A stretch of DNA of 55,898 nucleotides from an uncultured Bacteroidota bacterium (GCA_903944895.1 CAJATL010000028.1:1-55898), one strand, 5' to 3'; positions 32,239 to 41,622 are shown, numbered from the stretch's first letter. Numbers and translations are program-made. The notes: generated by a model from the sequence alone, not told the origin.

Positions 32239-33936
32239 ATGAAAAAGATACTTTTCGTTCTGATTATTCTTTTTGTCGGACATCATATTTCCGCCCAGGA
32301 ATTCAAAGGCCGCAGCTCCGAATATAATTTCAACATCACCAAAGACCCACCCAAACCGCCGTACCTCGAAATGGACGAAGCCTCCATCGTTTTTACCGAT
32401 GCCAACGGCAACTCAGCCATGGATGCCAACGAAACGGCAACTTTAAAAATGTCGTTAAAAAATACCGGCATGGGCGAAGGCGTGGGTTTAAAACTTAAAG
32501 TGCAGGAAACCACCGGCGCACCCGGCATTACTTTCGATAAAACAAAACCTCTGGAAAACCTGAAAGTAGGCGCAAGCCAGGTTATCCAGATTCCAATTCA
32601 GTCGAACATGAGCACCACCGACGGCAAAGCTGTTTTTCAGGTTTCGGTGGATGAACCCAATGGTTTTGACTCCGACCCTGTCGTGGTTGAGTTGGTAACA
32701 CGGGCTTTTGTATCGCCAAAACTAATAATCGCGGATTACACGCTTCAAAGCTCGGCCGGCGACCGGATTCAAAAACGCCGCCCGTTCGATGTAAATCTTC
32801 TTATTCAAAATATCGGGCAGGGCGTTGGCGAGAAAATTTCTCTAAAATTGACGGTTCCGGCAAACATGTTTTGCATGTCGAGCAACGAAACTCTAAACTT
32901 TGAAACCCTGAAACCCGGCGAATCACAAACAATTACCTACAGTCTGGTAACAAACAATGAGTTTTCGGCGCAGAAAATTCCTTTGAGTTTTGTTTTATCC
33001 GAAAAAAACGGGAAGTATGGACAAAGCAAGGAAATCACGTTAGAAATCAACCAGGAAATTACTTCACGCGAACTTGCCATCCAGGCTGTAAAAAATGAAG
33101 GCACAGCAATTTCGATAACCACCGCAACCTTGTCGTCGGTGGTGGATAAAAATATTCCCGTTACCGGAAAAAAATACCCAAACCGCTTTGCCTTAATTAT
33201 CGGAAACGAAGATTATTCCGATTACCAGTCGGGGCTAAACACGGAGATGAACGTGGCTTTTGCCCGCAACGATGCCTCGGTTTTCAGGCAGTATGCCGAA
33301 AAAACGCTTGGCATTGATGCAAAAAACATCTTTTTTACCACCGATGCCACTTCCGGTAAAATGAACCAGGAAATCAACAAGGTGGAAGCCATCCTTAAAC
33401 GCGTCGGGCAGAACGCTGAACTCGTGTTTTACTATGCCGGGCATGGTTTCCCGGATGAAACAACAAAATCTGCTTACCTGATTCCGGTTGATGTTTCCGC
33501 ATCAAATCTTACGTCTGGCGTAAAACTGGGTGATTTATATAAGCGTTTTGCCGAAACCGGCGCAGGCAAAATCACCCTTTTCCTCGATGCCTGTTTTTCG
33601 GGTGGTGGCCGCAACTCAGGCTTGTTAGCCGCCCGTTCGGTAAAAGTAAAACCAAAGGAGGATTTTATTTTCGGAAACATGGTAGTTTTCACTGCAAGTT
33701 CGGGCGAACAATCTTCGTTTCCATACCAGGCCGAAAAACATGGAATGTTTACTTTTTTCCTGCTTAAAAAACTTCAGGAAACCTCTGGAAATCTAAACTA
33801 CAACGACCTTGCCGCATACATAAAAAGTGAAGTTTCTATCGAATCCATCCGCACCAACAGCAAAGAACAGGACCCGGATGTCTTGGTAAGCCCTGATGTG
33901 GAAAATGTTTGGGAAGGGTGGTTGGTGAATCCGTAA
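32239..33936 (+). CDS. Secreted caspase-family (C14) peptidase
   Basis: A 565-residue exported protein with a signal peptide (ends HHISAQ, about residue 20). Residues 45-280 form two CARDB-like beta-sandwich repeats (ANETATLKMSLKNTGMGEG; RRPFDVNLLIQNIGQGVGEK). Residues 310-560 are a caspase-like domain with the catalytic His in LVFYYAGHGFPD and catalytic Cys in ITLFLDACFSGGG. Its cleavage targets are unknown; export points to a role in the periplasm or at the cell surface rather than cytoplasmic abortive infection. A fragment of the 3' end of a second copy lies at 28814-28917. Confidence 0.9.
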   Translation: MKKILFVLIILFVGHHISAQEFKGRSSEYNFNITKDPPKPPYLEMDEASIVFTDANGNSAMDANETATLKMSLKNTGMGEGVGLKLKVQETTGAPGITFDKTKPLENLKVGASQVIQIPIQSNMSTTDGKAVFQVSVDEPNGFDSDPVVVELVTRAFVSPKLIIADYTLQSSAGDRIQKRRPFDVNLLIQNIGQGVGEKISLKLTVPANMFCMSSNETLNFETLKPGESQTITYSLVTNNEFSAQKIPLSFVLSEKNGKYGQSKEITLEINQEITSRELAIQAVKNEGTAISITTATLSSVVDKNIPVTGKKYPNRFALIIGNEDYSDYQSGLNTEMNVAFARNDASVFRQYAEKTLGIDAKNIFFTTDATSGKMNQEINKVEAILKRVGQNAELVFYYAGHGFPDETTKSAYLIPVDVSASNLTSGVKLGDLYKRFAETGAGKITLFLDACFSGGGRNSGLLAARSVKVKPKEDFIFGNMVVFTASSGEQSSFPYQAEKHGMFTFFLLKKLQETSGNLNYNDLAAYIKSEVSIESIRTNSKEQDPDVLVSPDVENVWEGWLVNP

Positions 33937-34117
33937 TTCATTTACCAGGAATGGATTAATGGATATTTTTTGATGATAAAACAATAAAAGTATTTTCAAT
34001 AGAAATGATGTATTGCAGGCATTACGATAAGCCCGGAATGAATACATGCTTTTTTTGTGAGATAATCGAACTTGCGAGACTCTCTTTACTAAGCAGGATA
34101 AAGTTAGTCCTGTTTTT
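33937..34117. other. Gap between the caspase gene and R5
   Basis: The first 57 bases are shared with the caspase fragment at 28860-28917. The rest has no readable gene. Confidence 0.5.
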
Positions 34118-34255
34118 AGGTATGCTGGTCAGGGCTTCACGTTAAGCCGGTATCTAGCAAAACTGTTTGTTGATAAACTCAAGAGAAACCCGAATCCGGC
34201 TTATTTTGATCAGCTCACCATAAAAGGCAATGGTTTGCGGGAGAAAGCGTTTAAA
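34118..34255 (+). repeat. R5: most distant diverged copy of oxidoreductase 3' end
   Basis: It translates in one frame to RYAGQGFTLSRYLAKLFVDK and on to YFDQLTIKGNGLREKAFK, matching the last 46 residues of the oxidoreductase at roughly 65 percent identity. There is no stop codon at the family position, so the frame runs on. It marks the right edge of the accessory array. Confidence 0.85.
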
Positions 34256-34295
34256 CCGAAAAATATTCTTCCAAAAAGCGCTAAACCAAAATTCA

Positions 34296-34994
34296 ATGAA
34301 TATCTACTGCTGGCCACCCGATGTTCGCGTTCTTGTTTTTGATATCGACATGACGCTTTACAACAACCAGGAATACCTCGATACCCAGATCCGGCTGCTT
34401 TTGCAGCGGATGGCCGATCATCAGGGAATTTCTTTTACCCAGGTTTCAAAACAGGTTGCGCAGGTAAAAGCTGATTTTGCTATGGAAAATGATGGCAGGA
34501 ACCTTTCGCTCGGTAACGTTTTTGCGGTTCTTGGCGTGGATACAGCCACCAGCGCCCGTTGGCGGGAAGAGCTATTCCATCCGGAGGATTTTTTGATTGA
34601 GGATGAGAAACTCCAAAGCACTTTAAAAATCCTGATCCAAAAATTCAAGTTAGCCGCCGTTACCAACAATTCGACCAAGATTGGCAAAAGAACCCTGGCC
34701 GCATTGGGTGTTGAGGCATTTTTTGATCCGGTAATCGGGCTTGATATTTCAGGAAAATCAAAACCCACCATGATTCCCTTTGAGATGGTGGCAAAACATC
34801 ATAAAGTTTCTTTTCAGCAGATGGTCAGTATTGGCGACCGTTTTGATGTTGATCTCGAACTTCCTTTAAAAAATGGAATGGGCGCCATTTTGGTTTCAGG
34901 TGTGGAGGAGGTTTATGAAATACCGGAAATTATAGGGAAAGGGCGAAGGGGAGGAAGGGTGAAGGGGAGGAAGGGTGAAGGGGAGGAAGGGTGA
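34296..34994 (+). CDS. HAD-family hydrolase (pyrimidine 5'-nucleotidase-like)
   Basis: A 232-residue haloacid-dehalogenase-type phosphatase. Motif I is VLVFDIDMTLYN (nucleophile D and the +2 D), motif II AAVTNNS, motif III the K in GLDISGKSKPTMIPF, motif IV SIGDRFDVDLELPLKNG. It resembles the SDT1/YjjG-type nucleotidase group. I start at ATG 34296, because the longer frame from 34230 begins inside repeat R5. The last 18 residues (GKGRRGGRVKGRKG...) are translated from a simple-repeat tract, so the native C-terminus was probably altered by repeat growth. Confidence 0.85.
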   Translation: MNIYCWPPDVRVLVFDIDMTLYNNQEYLDTQIRLLLQRMADHQGISFTQVSKQVAQVKADFAMENDGRNLSLGNVFAVLGVDTATSARWREELFHPEDFLIEDEKLQSTLKILIQKFKLAAVTNNSTKIGKRTLAALGVEAFFDPVIGLDISGKSKPTMIPFEMVAKHHKVSFQQMVSIGDRFDVDLELPLKNGMGAILVSGVEEVYEIPEIIGKGRRGGRVKGRKGEGEEG

Positions 34995-35100
34995 AGGGGA
35001 GGAAGGGTGAAGGAGAGAAAGGGTGAAAGAGAGAAGGGGTGAAGGGGTGAAAGGGTGAAGGGGTGAAAGGGTGAAGGGGAGAAGATGGGATGGGGAGAAG
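34938..35100. repeat. Purine-rich tandem repeat array (GAAGGGTGAAGGGGAG-like)
   Basis: About 160 bases of G and A with GAAGGGTGAAGGGGAG-like and GGGGTGAAAGGGTGAA units, decaying into GGAGAAGATGGGATG units. It begins inside the HAD gene's 3' end. Confidence 0.9.
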
Positions 35101-35206
35101 ATGGGATGGGGAGAAGAAGAAACAGAGAGACGAGGTGACGCGAACCAAATTTTATATATTGAATGAAATCGGTCAACCAAAAGCATGAAAGGAGCACAGG
35201 AAGAGG

Positions 35207-35333
35207 GGAAGATTGGAAAGATGGAAAGATGGAAAGATGGAAAGATGGAAAATTGGAAAGATGGAAAGATGGAAAGATGGAAAATTGGAAAGATGGAAGT
35301 TTGGAAGATTGGAAAGATGGAAAATTGGAAGAC
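35207..35333. repeat. GGAAAGAT octamer tandem array
   Basis: Runs of GGAAAGAT with interspersed GGAAAATT and GGAAGATT variants, about 15 units. Confidence 0.92.
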
Positions 35334-35401
35334 TGCCCACTGCCCACTGCCCACTGCCGACTGCCGACTGCCGACTGGCAACTTGCAACTGGCGACTGCC
35401 T
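35332..35401. repeat. TGCCCAC/TGCCGAC heptamer array
   Basis: Seven-base units change from TGCCCAC to TGCCGAC and then to degenerate GGCAACT-like forms. It follows the octamer array with almost no gap and ends about 70 bases before ispE. It resembles the short tandem heptamers known from cyanobacteria and Bacteroidota intergenic DNA. Confidence 0.88.
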
Positions 35402-35469
35402 ACTTTCTTAGCCTTTTATCCATATTAATACAGATTCCTGTGTAAATTTGCCAGCATAAAAATCAGAAA

Positions 35470-36285
35470 ATGATTACATTTCCAAATGCAAAAATAAACC
35501 TCGGCTTATCGGTGGTCGAAAAAAGGAACGATGGTTACCACAACATCGAAACCATTTTTTTTCCTTTGCCTTTGCGGGATGCACTCGAAATGATTGTGGC
35601 GAAGGATGGCCTTCAGCAATTTTCGTCTTCGGGCATCGGGGTTCCCGGAAACCCGGATCAAAACCTTGTTTTAAAAGCCTGGAATTTATTACAACACGAT
35701 TTTAATCTTCCTCAGGTAAAAATTCATTTGCACAAGGCAATCCCGCTGGGCGCTGGTCTTGGTGGCGGTTCTGCTGATGCTGCTTTTATGATCAAACTGA
35801 TTAACGAGGAATTTGAGCTCAATCTCCCGATTGCGCATATGCAGGAATATGCCGGCAAAATTGGGGCAGATTGTGCGTTTTTCATCGAAAACAAGCCAAC
35901 TTTTGCTTTCGGAAAAGGCGACCAGTTTCTTCCGGCCGAAATTAACCTTTCTGGATATTTTGGTGTGATTGCTAAACCGGCTGTAAATGTGAATACAGCC
36001 GATGCTTACGCTGGAATCGTCCCCCGAAAGCCTGAACTTTCAGTGAAGGAAATCATCAAAACACCCATCGAAAACTGGAATGAAAATCTTAAGAATGATT
36101 TTGAAGAAACTGTTTTTATGAAATTTCCTGAAATCAGGATTATTAAAGATTCTCTATACGAAAACGGTGCTTTGTATGCTTCGATGAGCGGTAGCGGGTC
36201 GGCGGTTTATGGGATTTTTAAAAATGAAGTTGCCTTACATAATGTTTTTGGCGACCACATTTGCTGGGAAGGATGGTTTTGGTGA
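35470..36285 (+). CDS. ispE: 4-diphosphocytidyl-2-C-methyl-D-erythritol kinase
   Basis: A 271-residue GHMP kinase of the non-mevalonate isoprenoid pathway that phosphorylates CDP-methylerythritol. The N-terminal FPNAKINLGLSV, the ATP-binding loop IPLGAGLGGGSADAAF and the C-terminal ASMSGSGSAVYG motif are all present. Length is normal. It stands alone downstream of three repeat arrays and upstream of a candidate RNA gene. Confidence 0.95.
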   Translation: MITFPNAKINLGLSVVEKRNDGYHNIETIFFPLPLRDALEMIVAKDGLQQFSSSGIGVPGNPDQNLVLKAWNLLQHDFNLPQVKIHLHKAIPLGAGLGGGSADAAFMIKLINEEFELNLPIAHMQEYAGKIGADCAFFIENKPTFAFGKGDQFLPAEINLSGYFGVIAKPAVNVNTADAYAGIVPRKPELSVKEIIKTPIENWNENLKNDFEETVFMKFPEIRIIKDSLYENGALYASMSGSGSAVYGIFKNEVALHNVFGDHICWEGWFW

Positions 36286-36373
36286 TGTACAAACCTGAAT
36301 TTTAACAAACGATAACCAATTCTTAACATGAATTTAATATTGGATTCAACGGAATGGTGTTCCTTTGCACCAG

Positions 36374-36502
36374 AAAACAACGACAACAAAAGTCGTTGCG
36401 GAAATAGAGCGGTGGAGGCTAAGTAAAAGTGAATCATCGCGGCGAAGGAAACCGAAAAGAGGAACCTTCAAAGTATGTTGGCTGGATTTTCCGGCTTTTT
36501 TT
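36374..36502 (+). ncRNA. Candidate small RNA with own promoter and terminator
   Basis: A TTCCTTTG box (36360-36367), close to TAnnTTTG, with TTG 17 bases upstream, precedes a 130-base stretch without a reading frame. A 7-base stem CAACGAC/GTCGTTG (36378-36384/36392-36398) opens it. It ends with GCTGG-ATTTT-CCGGC (36481-36495) and seven Ts. No riboswitch or known RNA family is recognised, and the next gene starts 385 bases away, so it looks free-standing. Confidence 0.5.
36481..36502 (+). terminator. Rho-independent terminator
   Basis: A stem of five pairs with loop ATTTT is followed by TTTTTTT. It ends the candidate small RNA. Confidence 0.7.
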
Positions 36503-36886
36503 ATGCCCATCCGTTTCCGGGTTTATTAAGATTGCAATTATTTCTTCCTCCCGATAAACGTGAAAAACCAGGTTTGTAAACCAGAATTTCCCTGATTTGA
36601 TGCCCAAAACCAAAGAGGCGTAAAATTATTTTTTCCAATTGAATCTGATTTCTTTTCTGTTCCTTGATTTGCATTGATGCAAGCCATTTTCAGTGGGTTT
36701 TTGTGTCCGTTTTTTGAGCTGGATTTTATCAAAAGTAAGAGTGGATTTTGTCGGGTAAAAAACAAATCACGCTTAAAAACTTGGAATTCAAATATCTTTT
36801 GAATTACCTTTGACTGTTTTCAGGGTAACGACTTAAATAAACAGCATTTTTATTTGATCATCAAACACTTATTACAGGTTGCAGAG
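36503..36886. other. Gap before the surface locus
   Basis: No convincing gene. A leftward frame at 36538-36765 has neither a good start nor any domain character. TACCTTTG at about 36805-36812 fits a -7 box for the next gene. Confidence 0.45.
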
Positions 36887-37990
36887 ATGATGAATTTTCG
36901 TGGCTTCATATTGGCGTCTTTATGCTTATTCCATGGATTATCCGGAGTAGGGCAGGTGGGTATTATGACAACTGAACCACACCCATCTGCGGCGCTTGAC
37001 ATTACCTCGACCAATAAAGGTCTGTTGGCGCCCCGGGTGATTCTGACAACAGACCTTACCAACCCGTCACCAATTAATCTGCCATCAAACGGATTGTTGG
37101 TTTTTAACATCGGCCCCAATCAACCACAGGGTTTTTATTTTTGGTCGGGTACTAAATGGGAATTATTAGTTACACCTACCGAAGAAGGAATTAGTGGCGC
37201 TCCCGCCTCAACGGATAATGCGATTGTTCGTTTTGATGGAAACAGCGGAGACCTCCTTCAAAATTCTGTCGTCGTTCTCGATGACAATGGCAACATTACA
37301 GGTGTAAATCATTTGACGGTAAATGGCTTCGCGTTAACAACCTCGCCTGTACAAGACCGGGTATTGGCTTCTGATGCCAGTGGTAATGCATTATGGCAGC
37401 AAACTGTAACTTTTAATGTTGAAGAAAATGATACGCTGATTGCTGCCAATTTGAATGAATTGAATTTTGAAGGTGGCATAAACGTTAAAAATTCGGGTAT
37501 TGATAAAGCTACAGTTACCTTTTTTAAGAATGTAGTTTCAAGACATGTGATACAACTTGGGAGTAGTTCGACGACTAATCTGAATGATCTTGTAAATCCG
37601 GTGGCAGTGCCCTGGAATATTGAGCAAAATCATGATTATGCTTCCTACATTCATTCGAACACCGTAAACCCAAGCCGGATAACAGTAAAAGCAAAAGGAA
37701 TTTACGAATTAAATTTTATGTTTAGTGCCATCAATAAATCAGTGACCAGAAAAACCTTGCGAATCAGGGTAAGGAAAAACGGGAACTATTATTTTCCGAA
37801 TATTGCCTGTTATTCATTTTCCTACCAATCCGCCGATTTACAGATTTCGCATGTAAGCCCTTCATTTCTGATACAACTCGAAAGTAATGATTATATCGAA
37901 ATGATGTCGAATGGCCAGACAAATAATGGGCCGCTTAATATGATGCCTAACGAAAATGTGTTTTTTATGCGCTTAATCCGACTATTATGA
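36887..37990 (+). CDS. Secreted fibre-like protein
   Basis: A 367-residue exported protein starting at ATG 36887 (MMNFRGFILASLCL), with cleavage near GVGQ. The mature start VGIMTTEPHPSAALDITSTNKGLLAPRV is the head motif common to Bacteroidota tail-fibre or adhesin-like surface proteins; GFYFWSGTKWELL follows. The C-terminal 130 residues are beta-rich and resemble a C1q/TNF-like trimer head (YELNFMFSAINKS, FLIQLESNDYIEMM). It probably forms a surface trimer. It opens the surface locus and shares its head with the next gene. Confidence 0.8.
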   Translation: MMNFRGFILASLCLFHGLSGVGQVGIMTTEPHPSAALDITSTNKGLLAPRVILTTDLTNPSPINLPSNGLLVFNIGPNQPQGFYFWSGTKWELLVTPTEEGISGAPASTDNAIVRFDGNSGDLLQNSVVVLDDNGNITGVNHLTVNGFALTTSPVQDRVLASDASGNALWQQTVTFNVEENDTLIAANLNELNFEGGINVKNSGIDKATVTFFKNVVSRHVIQLGSSSTTNLNDLVNPVAVPWNIEQNHDYASYIHSNTVNPSRITVKAKGIYELNFMFSAINKSVTRKTLRIRVRKNGNYYFPNIACYSFSYQSADLQISHVSPSFLIQLESNDYIEMMSNGQTNNGPLNMMPNENVFFMRLIRLL

Positions 37991-38063
37991 CGGTAAACGA
38001 TCATTGAATTCAGAAACTCAAAAAAATACTATAAAAAGCTAAAACATAATACTGTACCCTGTG

Positions 38064-39869
38064 ATGAAAAAATTGTTACTTAAACTTTTGATTTTTCTTT
38101 CGGTTTTTCTTATTCCAGCCCCTTGGGGGATTGCGCAAATAGGTATTCAAACCGACAATCCTGACCCTTCATCCGCTCTGGATATTGTTGCAACCAATAA
38201 AGGAGTTTTAATCCCAAGAGTTACGCTGACTAACGATCTTGCAGCCCCGGCACCGATAAATAATCCGGCAACAGGCCTTCTGATTTATAATTCTGGTATT
38301 TTTCAACCGGAAGGTTTTTATTATTGGAATGGTACTCAATGGACACCGTTTACTAGTGAGGGTGGTAGCCTGGATTGCTGGACTACAACAGGTAATGCAG
38401 GAACAATTCCAGGTGCTAATTTTATAGGAACAACCGACAGTATTGTTTTTGCAATTTACACAAATAATACCGAAAGATTGAGAGTTGATCCGGACGGACA
38501 GATTATTATAGGCGCAACAGCGTCGCTTGATGAGGCCGATGTATTTACAGTTATAGGTAGCGGCGATCCTGTTTCAGCCATTAATGCATATTCTGATGAT
38601 ATTGGAATTTACTCCAATGGCGGCACTTTCGGCCTGATCAGTTTTGTTGAAAATTCCAGCGGATATCCAATTTATTCTAAAAACACCAACATTGCTGGTT
38701 ATGGAGGTTTGTTTGTTGGAAGCAATGGAGTGGCTTACACATTGACAAACCATTCCTCCGGGATATCGGCTCATGGGAATGATGGCATTTTTACCCTGGG
38801 TCAAGCAGCAGCCACCGGCATAGGAATTATTGCTGCCGGTAATAATGCAACAACAGTTTCAACAGTTTCAACTGGAAGCGGCGGAGCTTTCACTGGTTAT
38901 CATGGTTTGTATAGCAAAGCAAGTAATGCATCTGAAGGCACAGGTGTAATAGGTGTTGGCAACAATGGAACAACATATTCGATTGCGGCTGAAGGGAGCG
39001 GTGGAGCCTTTGCCGGATACCACGGAGTTTTTGCCACAGCAAGAAATACAAATGGAACAGGAGTCATCGGTGCTGGAAATAACATGGGTTATCATTTAAT
39101 GGCCGATGGCTTTGGCAGTGGTGGTGCATTTACAGGATACAGAACCGGTGTGGCTGGTTGGGCAGACTTTGTTGATAATTCATCAGTTGGGGTTTTCGGA
39201 CAATACAATGGCGGTGGTTTTAGCAGGGATGGCATTGGAGTTAAAGGGGTAGCTTTGGCAAACGCCGGGAGAGGTTATGGTGTGTATGGACAGGGAAATC
39301 GTTATGGTTTATATTCTAATGGCAACACTGGCGCCTCAGGGACAAAATCCTTTGTAATTGATCATCCACTTGATCCAGAAAACAAGATTTTAAAACATTT
39401 TTCGATCGAATCTCCCGAAGTACTAAATTTATACCGGGGCAAAGTGGTTTTAGATAACTTTGGAACAGCAGAGATTCAAATGCCGAATTATTTCATTTCC
39501 ATTAATATTGATTTTTCGTACACACTTACTCCCATAGGCTCTCCAGCTCCTAACCTCTATGTTAAGGAAGAAATTGACGAAAACGGAAGGTTTACCATTT
39601 CCGGAGGGAATCCAAATCAAAAGATTTCCTGGGTGGTGTATGCAGAAAGGAATGATTCATTTGTAAGAAAATATCCCGAGAGCAAACTCGTGGAAGAATT
39701 CAAGGACGAAAGCCTCAAGGGAAAATTTATTAGGCCTGAACTTTACAATCAACCACCCGAAAAAGGAATTTTTTATACTCCTGAGAGTCGAAATTTCACC
39801 CCGCTTAATGAACGGGAAAGTAACTCGGTGCCGGTGGAGAAAGTGAAAAACGAACCTAAACAAAAATAG
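38064..39869 (+). CDS. Secreted fibre-like protein with glycine-rich repeats
   Basis: A 601-residue exported protein (signal peptide ending PWGIAQ). It shares the head IGIQTDNPDPSSALDIVATNKGVLIPRVTLT with the preceding protein. About residues 230-400 hold repeats of the form GSGGAFxGYHGxxxxA-N-GTGVIGxGNN, typical of beta-helical fibres. The C-terminus (ISWVVYAERNDSFVRKYPES) is non-repetitive. It likely makes a surface fibre. I start at the ATG at 38064, one codon past a GTG. Confidence 0.82.
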   Translation: MKKLLLKLLIFLSVFLIPAPWGIAQIGIQTDNPDPSSALDIVATNKGVLIPRVTLTNDLAAPAPINNPATGLLIYNSGIFQPEGFYYWNGTQWTPFTSEGGSLDCWTTTGNAGTIPGANFIGTTDSIVFAIYTNNTERLRVDPDGQIIIGATASLDEADVFTVIGSGDPVSAINAYSDDIGIYSNGGTFGLISFVENSSGYPIYSKNTNIAGYGGLFVGSNGVAYTLTNHSSGISAHGNDGIFTLGQAAATGIGIIAAGNNATTVSTVSTGSGGAFTGYHGLYSKASNASEGTGVIGVGNNGTTYSIAAEGSGGAFAGYHGVFATARNTNGTGVIGAGNNMGYHLMADGFGSGGAFTGYRTGVAGWADFVDNSSVGVFGQYNGGGFSRDGIGVKGVALANAGRGYGVYGQGNRYGLYSNGNTGASGTKSFVIDHPLDPENKILKHFSIESPEVLNLYRGKVVLDNFGTAEIQMPNYFISINIDFSYTLTPIGSPAPNLYVKEEIDENGRFTISGGNPNQKISWVVYAERNDSFVRKYPESKLVEEFKDESLKGKFIRPELYNQPPEKGIFYTPESRNFTPLNERESNSVPVEKVKNEPKQK

Positions 39870-39888
39870 TAGCCTGATCAAATATCAA

Positions 39889-41409
39889 ATGTTGCCTTTT
39901 CTAAAACATATCACAACAATAGTAATTCAGTTAACCATACTACTGGTTTCAAATGTACTTTTGGCACAATTGATACTACAACCCGGCTCTTCGATTACTG
40001 TAAAACAAGGAAGTATTCTTTATGTGGGTTGTGATCTTCAGCTAAAATCCAATAGCACAGCTTCAGGTCATTTTGCCGATCAAACCATAAATACCAGTGT
40101 AACAATAACAGGAGATGTTTTGGTTGAAAGATTTCTTTCGTCCGACGGATGGCACAACACCTCCTCCCCTGTAAGTAATGCCCGAAGTAATGTTTATACG
40201 GGCACCGACATGGTTTTTTATTACAACGAAACCATCATTTTGAACGATTGGGAATTTGGGTGGGTTTTTTACAACGGCCTGTTGTCCCTAATGAAGGGTT
40301 ATGATATCTTTCTTCCCACCAGCGACTTAACAGTAATCTACACCGCAACAGGTGCCGAATCGCTCAATACTGGAGCATATTCAATTCCGGTAACCCGCAC
40401 CAATGTTCCAAACGGTGAAATCGAAAACCATAAAGGATGGAACCTGGTGGGCAATCCTTATCCCAGTCCTTTAGACTGGCTTGTAGAAGATGGATGGAAT
40501 AAAACAGCAATCAACGATGCTAAATACATTTGGAACCCGGCTGCAAACAACTATACCATTTTCCTTGGCGGGCGGGAGCCTGTTGGCATTAACGGCGGGA
40601 CGCAATACATCCCATCCAATCAGGGATTTTGGGTACAGGCAATTCAGAATGGTACGCTCCAGGTAAACAATCGTGCCCGAAAAAGCATCATGTCAGCAAC
40701 ACCTGATTTTTATAAAAATTCTGATTCTGAAACACCGCTTGTTTGCTTTCAGGCTGATGGTAACGGATATTCTGATCAAAGTATCATCCGGTTCATCAGC
40801 GGTTCGGCGCTTAACTTTGATGCCGGCCTCGATGCAGTGAAATTATCAAGCGGATCCGAACTGGTTCCACAGATTTGTACTGTTGCCGGGAAAAATTTTC
40901 TGGCCATTAACACTTTACCTCAACTCACCGATAACTTAAGGATAGAATTGAATTTCACATCAGGAACGCCAGGTTTTTATTCGCTTGGAATAGCTTACAC
41001 AACAAACTTTGATAATGGTTATGAAATCTACCTCAGTGACAGGTTAACACACGACCTTGTCAATCTGACCAATGACCCGGTTTACAGGTTTTTTCATGAT
41101 CCCGGCAACGCTAAAGGCAGATTTTATGTTTACTTTAATCCATCAGACGATATAAAGAATAAGATTACACCCGAAAATTCATTTTCGGTTTTTGCTTGCC
41201 GGAATTTAATCACCATCGTAAAACACTCCGGCAAAGAAGTCAGCGGAAAGTTTGTTTTATATGATATCCTTGGCAGGTGCAGATATTCACGTCCTTTAAC
41301 AAATGACAGCCAGATTCGGTTTCAGGTGGATGTACCTGCCGGATATTATGTGGCTCATATCGAATCGAATTTGTTTACTTTTAACCAAAAGGTGCGTATC
41401 ACCGATTAG
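39889..41409 (+). CDS. T9SS-sorted secreted protein
   Basis: A 506-residue exported protein with a signal peptide (ends NVLLAQ). The body is beta-rich, with HKGWNLVGNPYPSPLDW, a motif common in large Bacteroidota surface proteins. The last 75 residues (FVLYDILGRCRYSRPL...VPAGYYVAHIES...QKVRI) look like a type IX secretion C-terminal sorting domain, so it should be exported and cell-surface attached. It follows the fibre gene after 20 bases in the same orientation. Confidence 0.82.
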   Translation: MLPFLKHITTIVIQLTILLVSNVLLAQLILQPGSSITVKQGSILYVGCDLQLKSNSTASGHFADQTINTSVTITGDVLVERFLSSDGWHNTSSPVSNARSNVYTGTDMVFYYNETIILNDWEFGWVFYNGLLSLMKGYDIFLPTSDLTVIYTATGAESLNTGAYSIPVTRTNVPNGEIENHKGWNLVGNPYPSPLDWLVEDGWNKTAINDAKYIWNPAANNYTIFLGGREPVGINGGTQYIPSNQGFWVQAIQNGTLQVNNRARKSIMSATPDFYKNSDSETPLVCFQADGNGYSDQSIIRFISGSALNFDAGLDAVKLSSGSELVPQICTVAGKNFLAINTLPQLTDNLRIELNFTSGTPGFYSLGIAYTTNFDNGYEIYLSDRLTHDLVNLTNDPVYRFFHDPGNAKGRFYVYFNPSDDIKNKITPENSFSVFACRNLITIVKHSGKEVSGKFVLYDILGRCRYSRPLTNDSQIRFQVDVPAGYYVAHIESNLFTFNQKVRITD

Positions 41410-41622
41410 CTTTATGTCATAAAATAACCCAAATAAAACCAGAGATTAACTGAATCAGGACTAAAGGACAATCCCGGTTTTTTATCCGGAATTATGGATA
41501 AAATTTGCCGGATAAAAGTACCTCAGAACTGCAAAAGGAAAAAAAACACTGTTAAACAGTCTTTTTTATCTGGCACACTGAAAAATAGCTGATTGAAAAG
41601 AAAAAAAACTAAAATAATATTT

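Noticed and set aside
35207-35401. Possible CRISPR array
   Set aside because: Units are 7-8 bases in direct tandem with no unique spacers, and no cas gene is near.
35163-35445. Several long frames with repeated KDGKMERW-like or FPSFHLSIF-like residues on both strands
   Set aside because: They are translations of simple tandem repeats; all frames stay open because the repeat has no stop codons.
36538-36765. 75-codon leftward frame
   Set aside because: No good start codon context and no domain character; the region looks like ordinary intergenic DNA.
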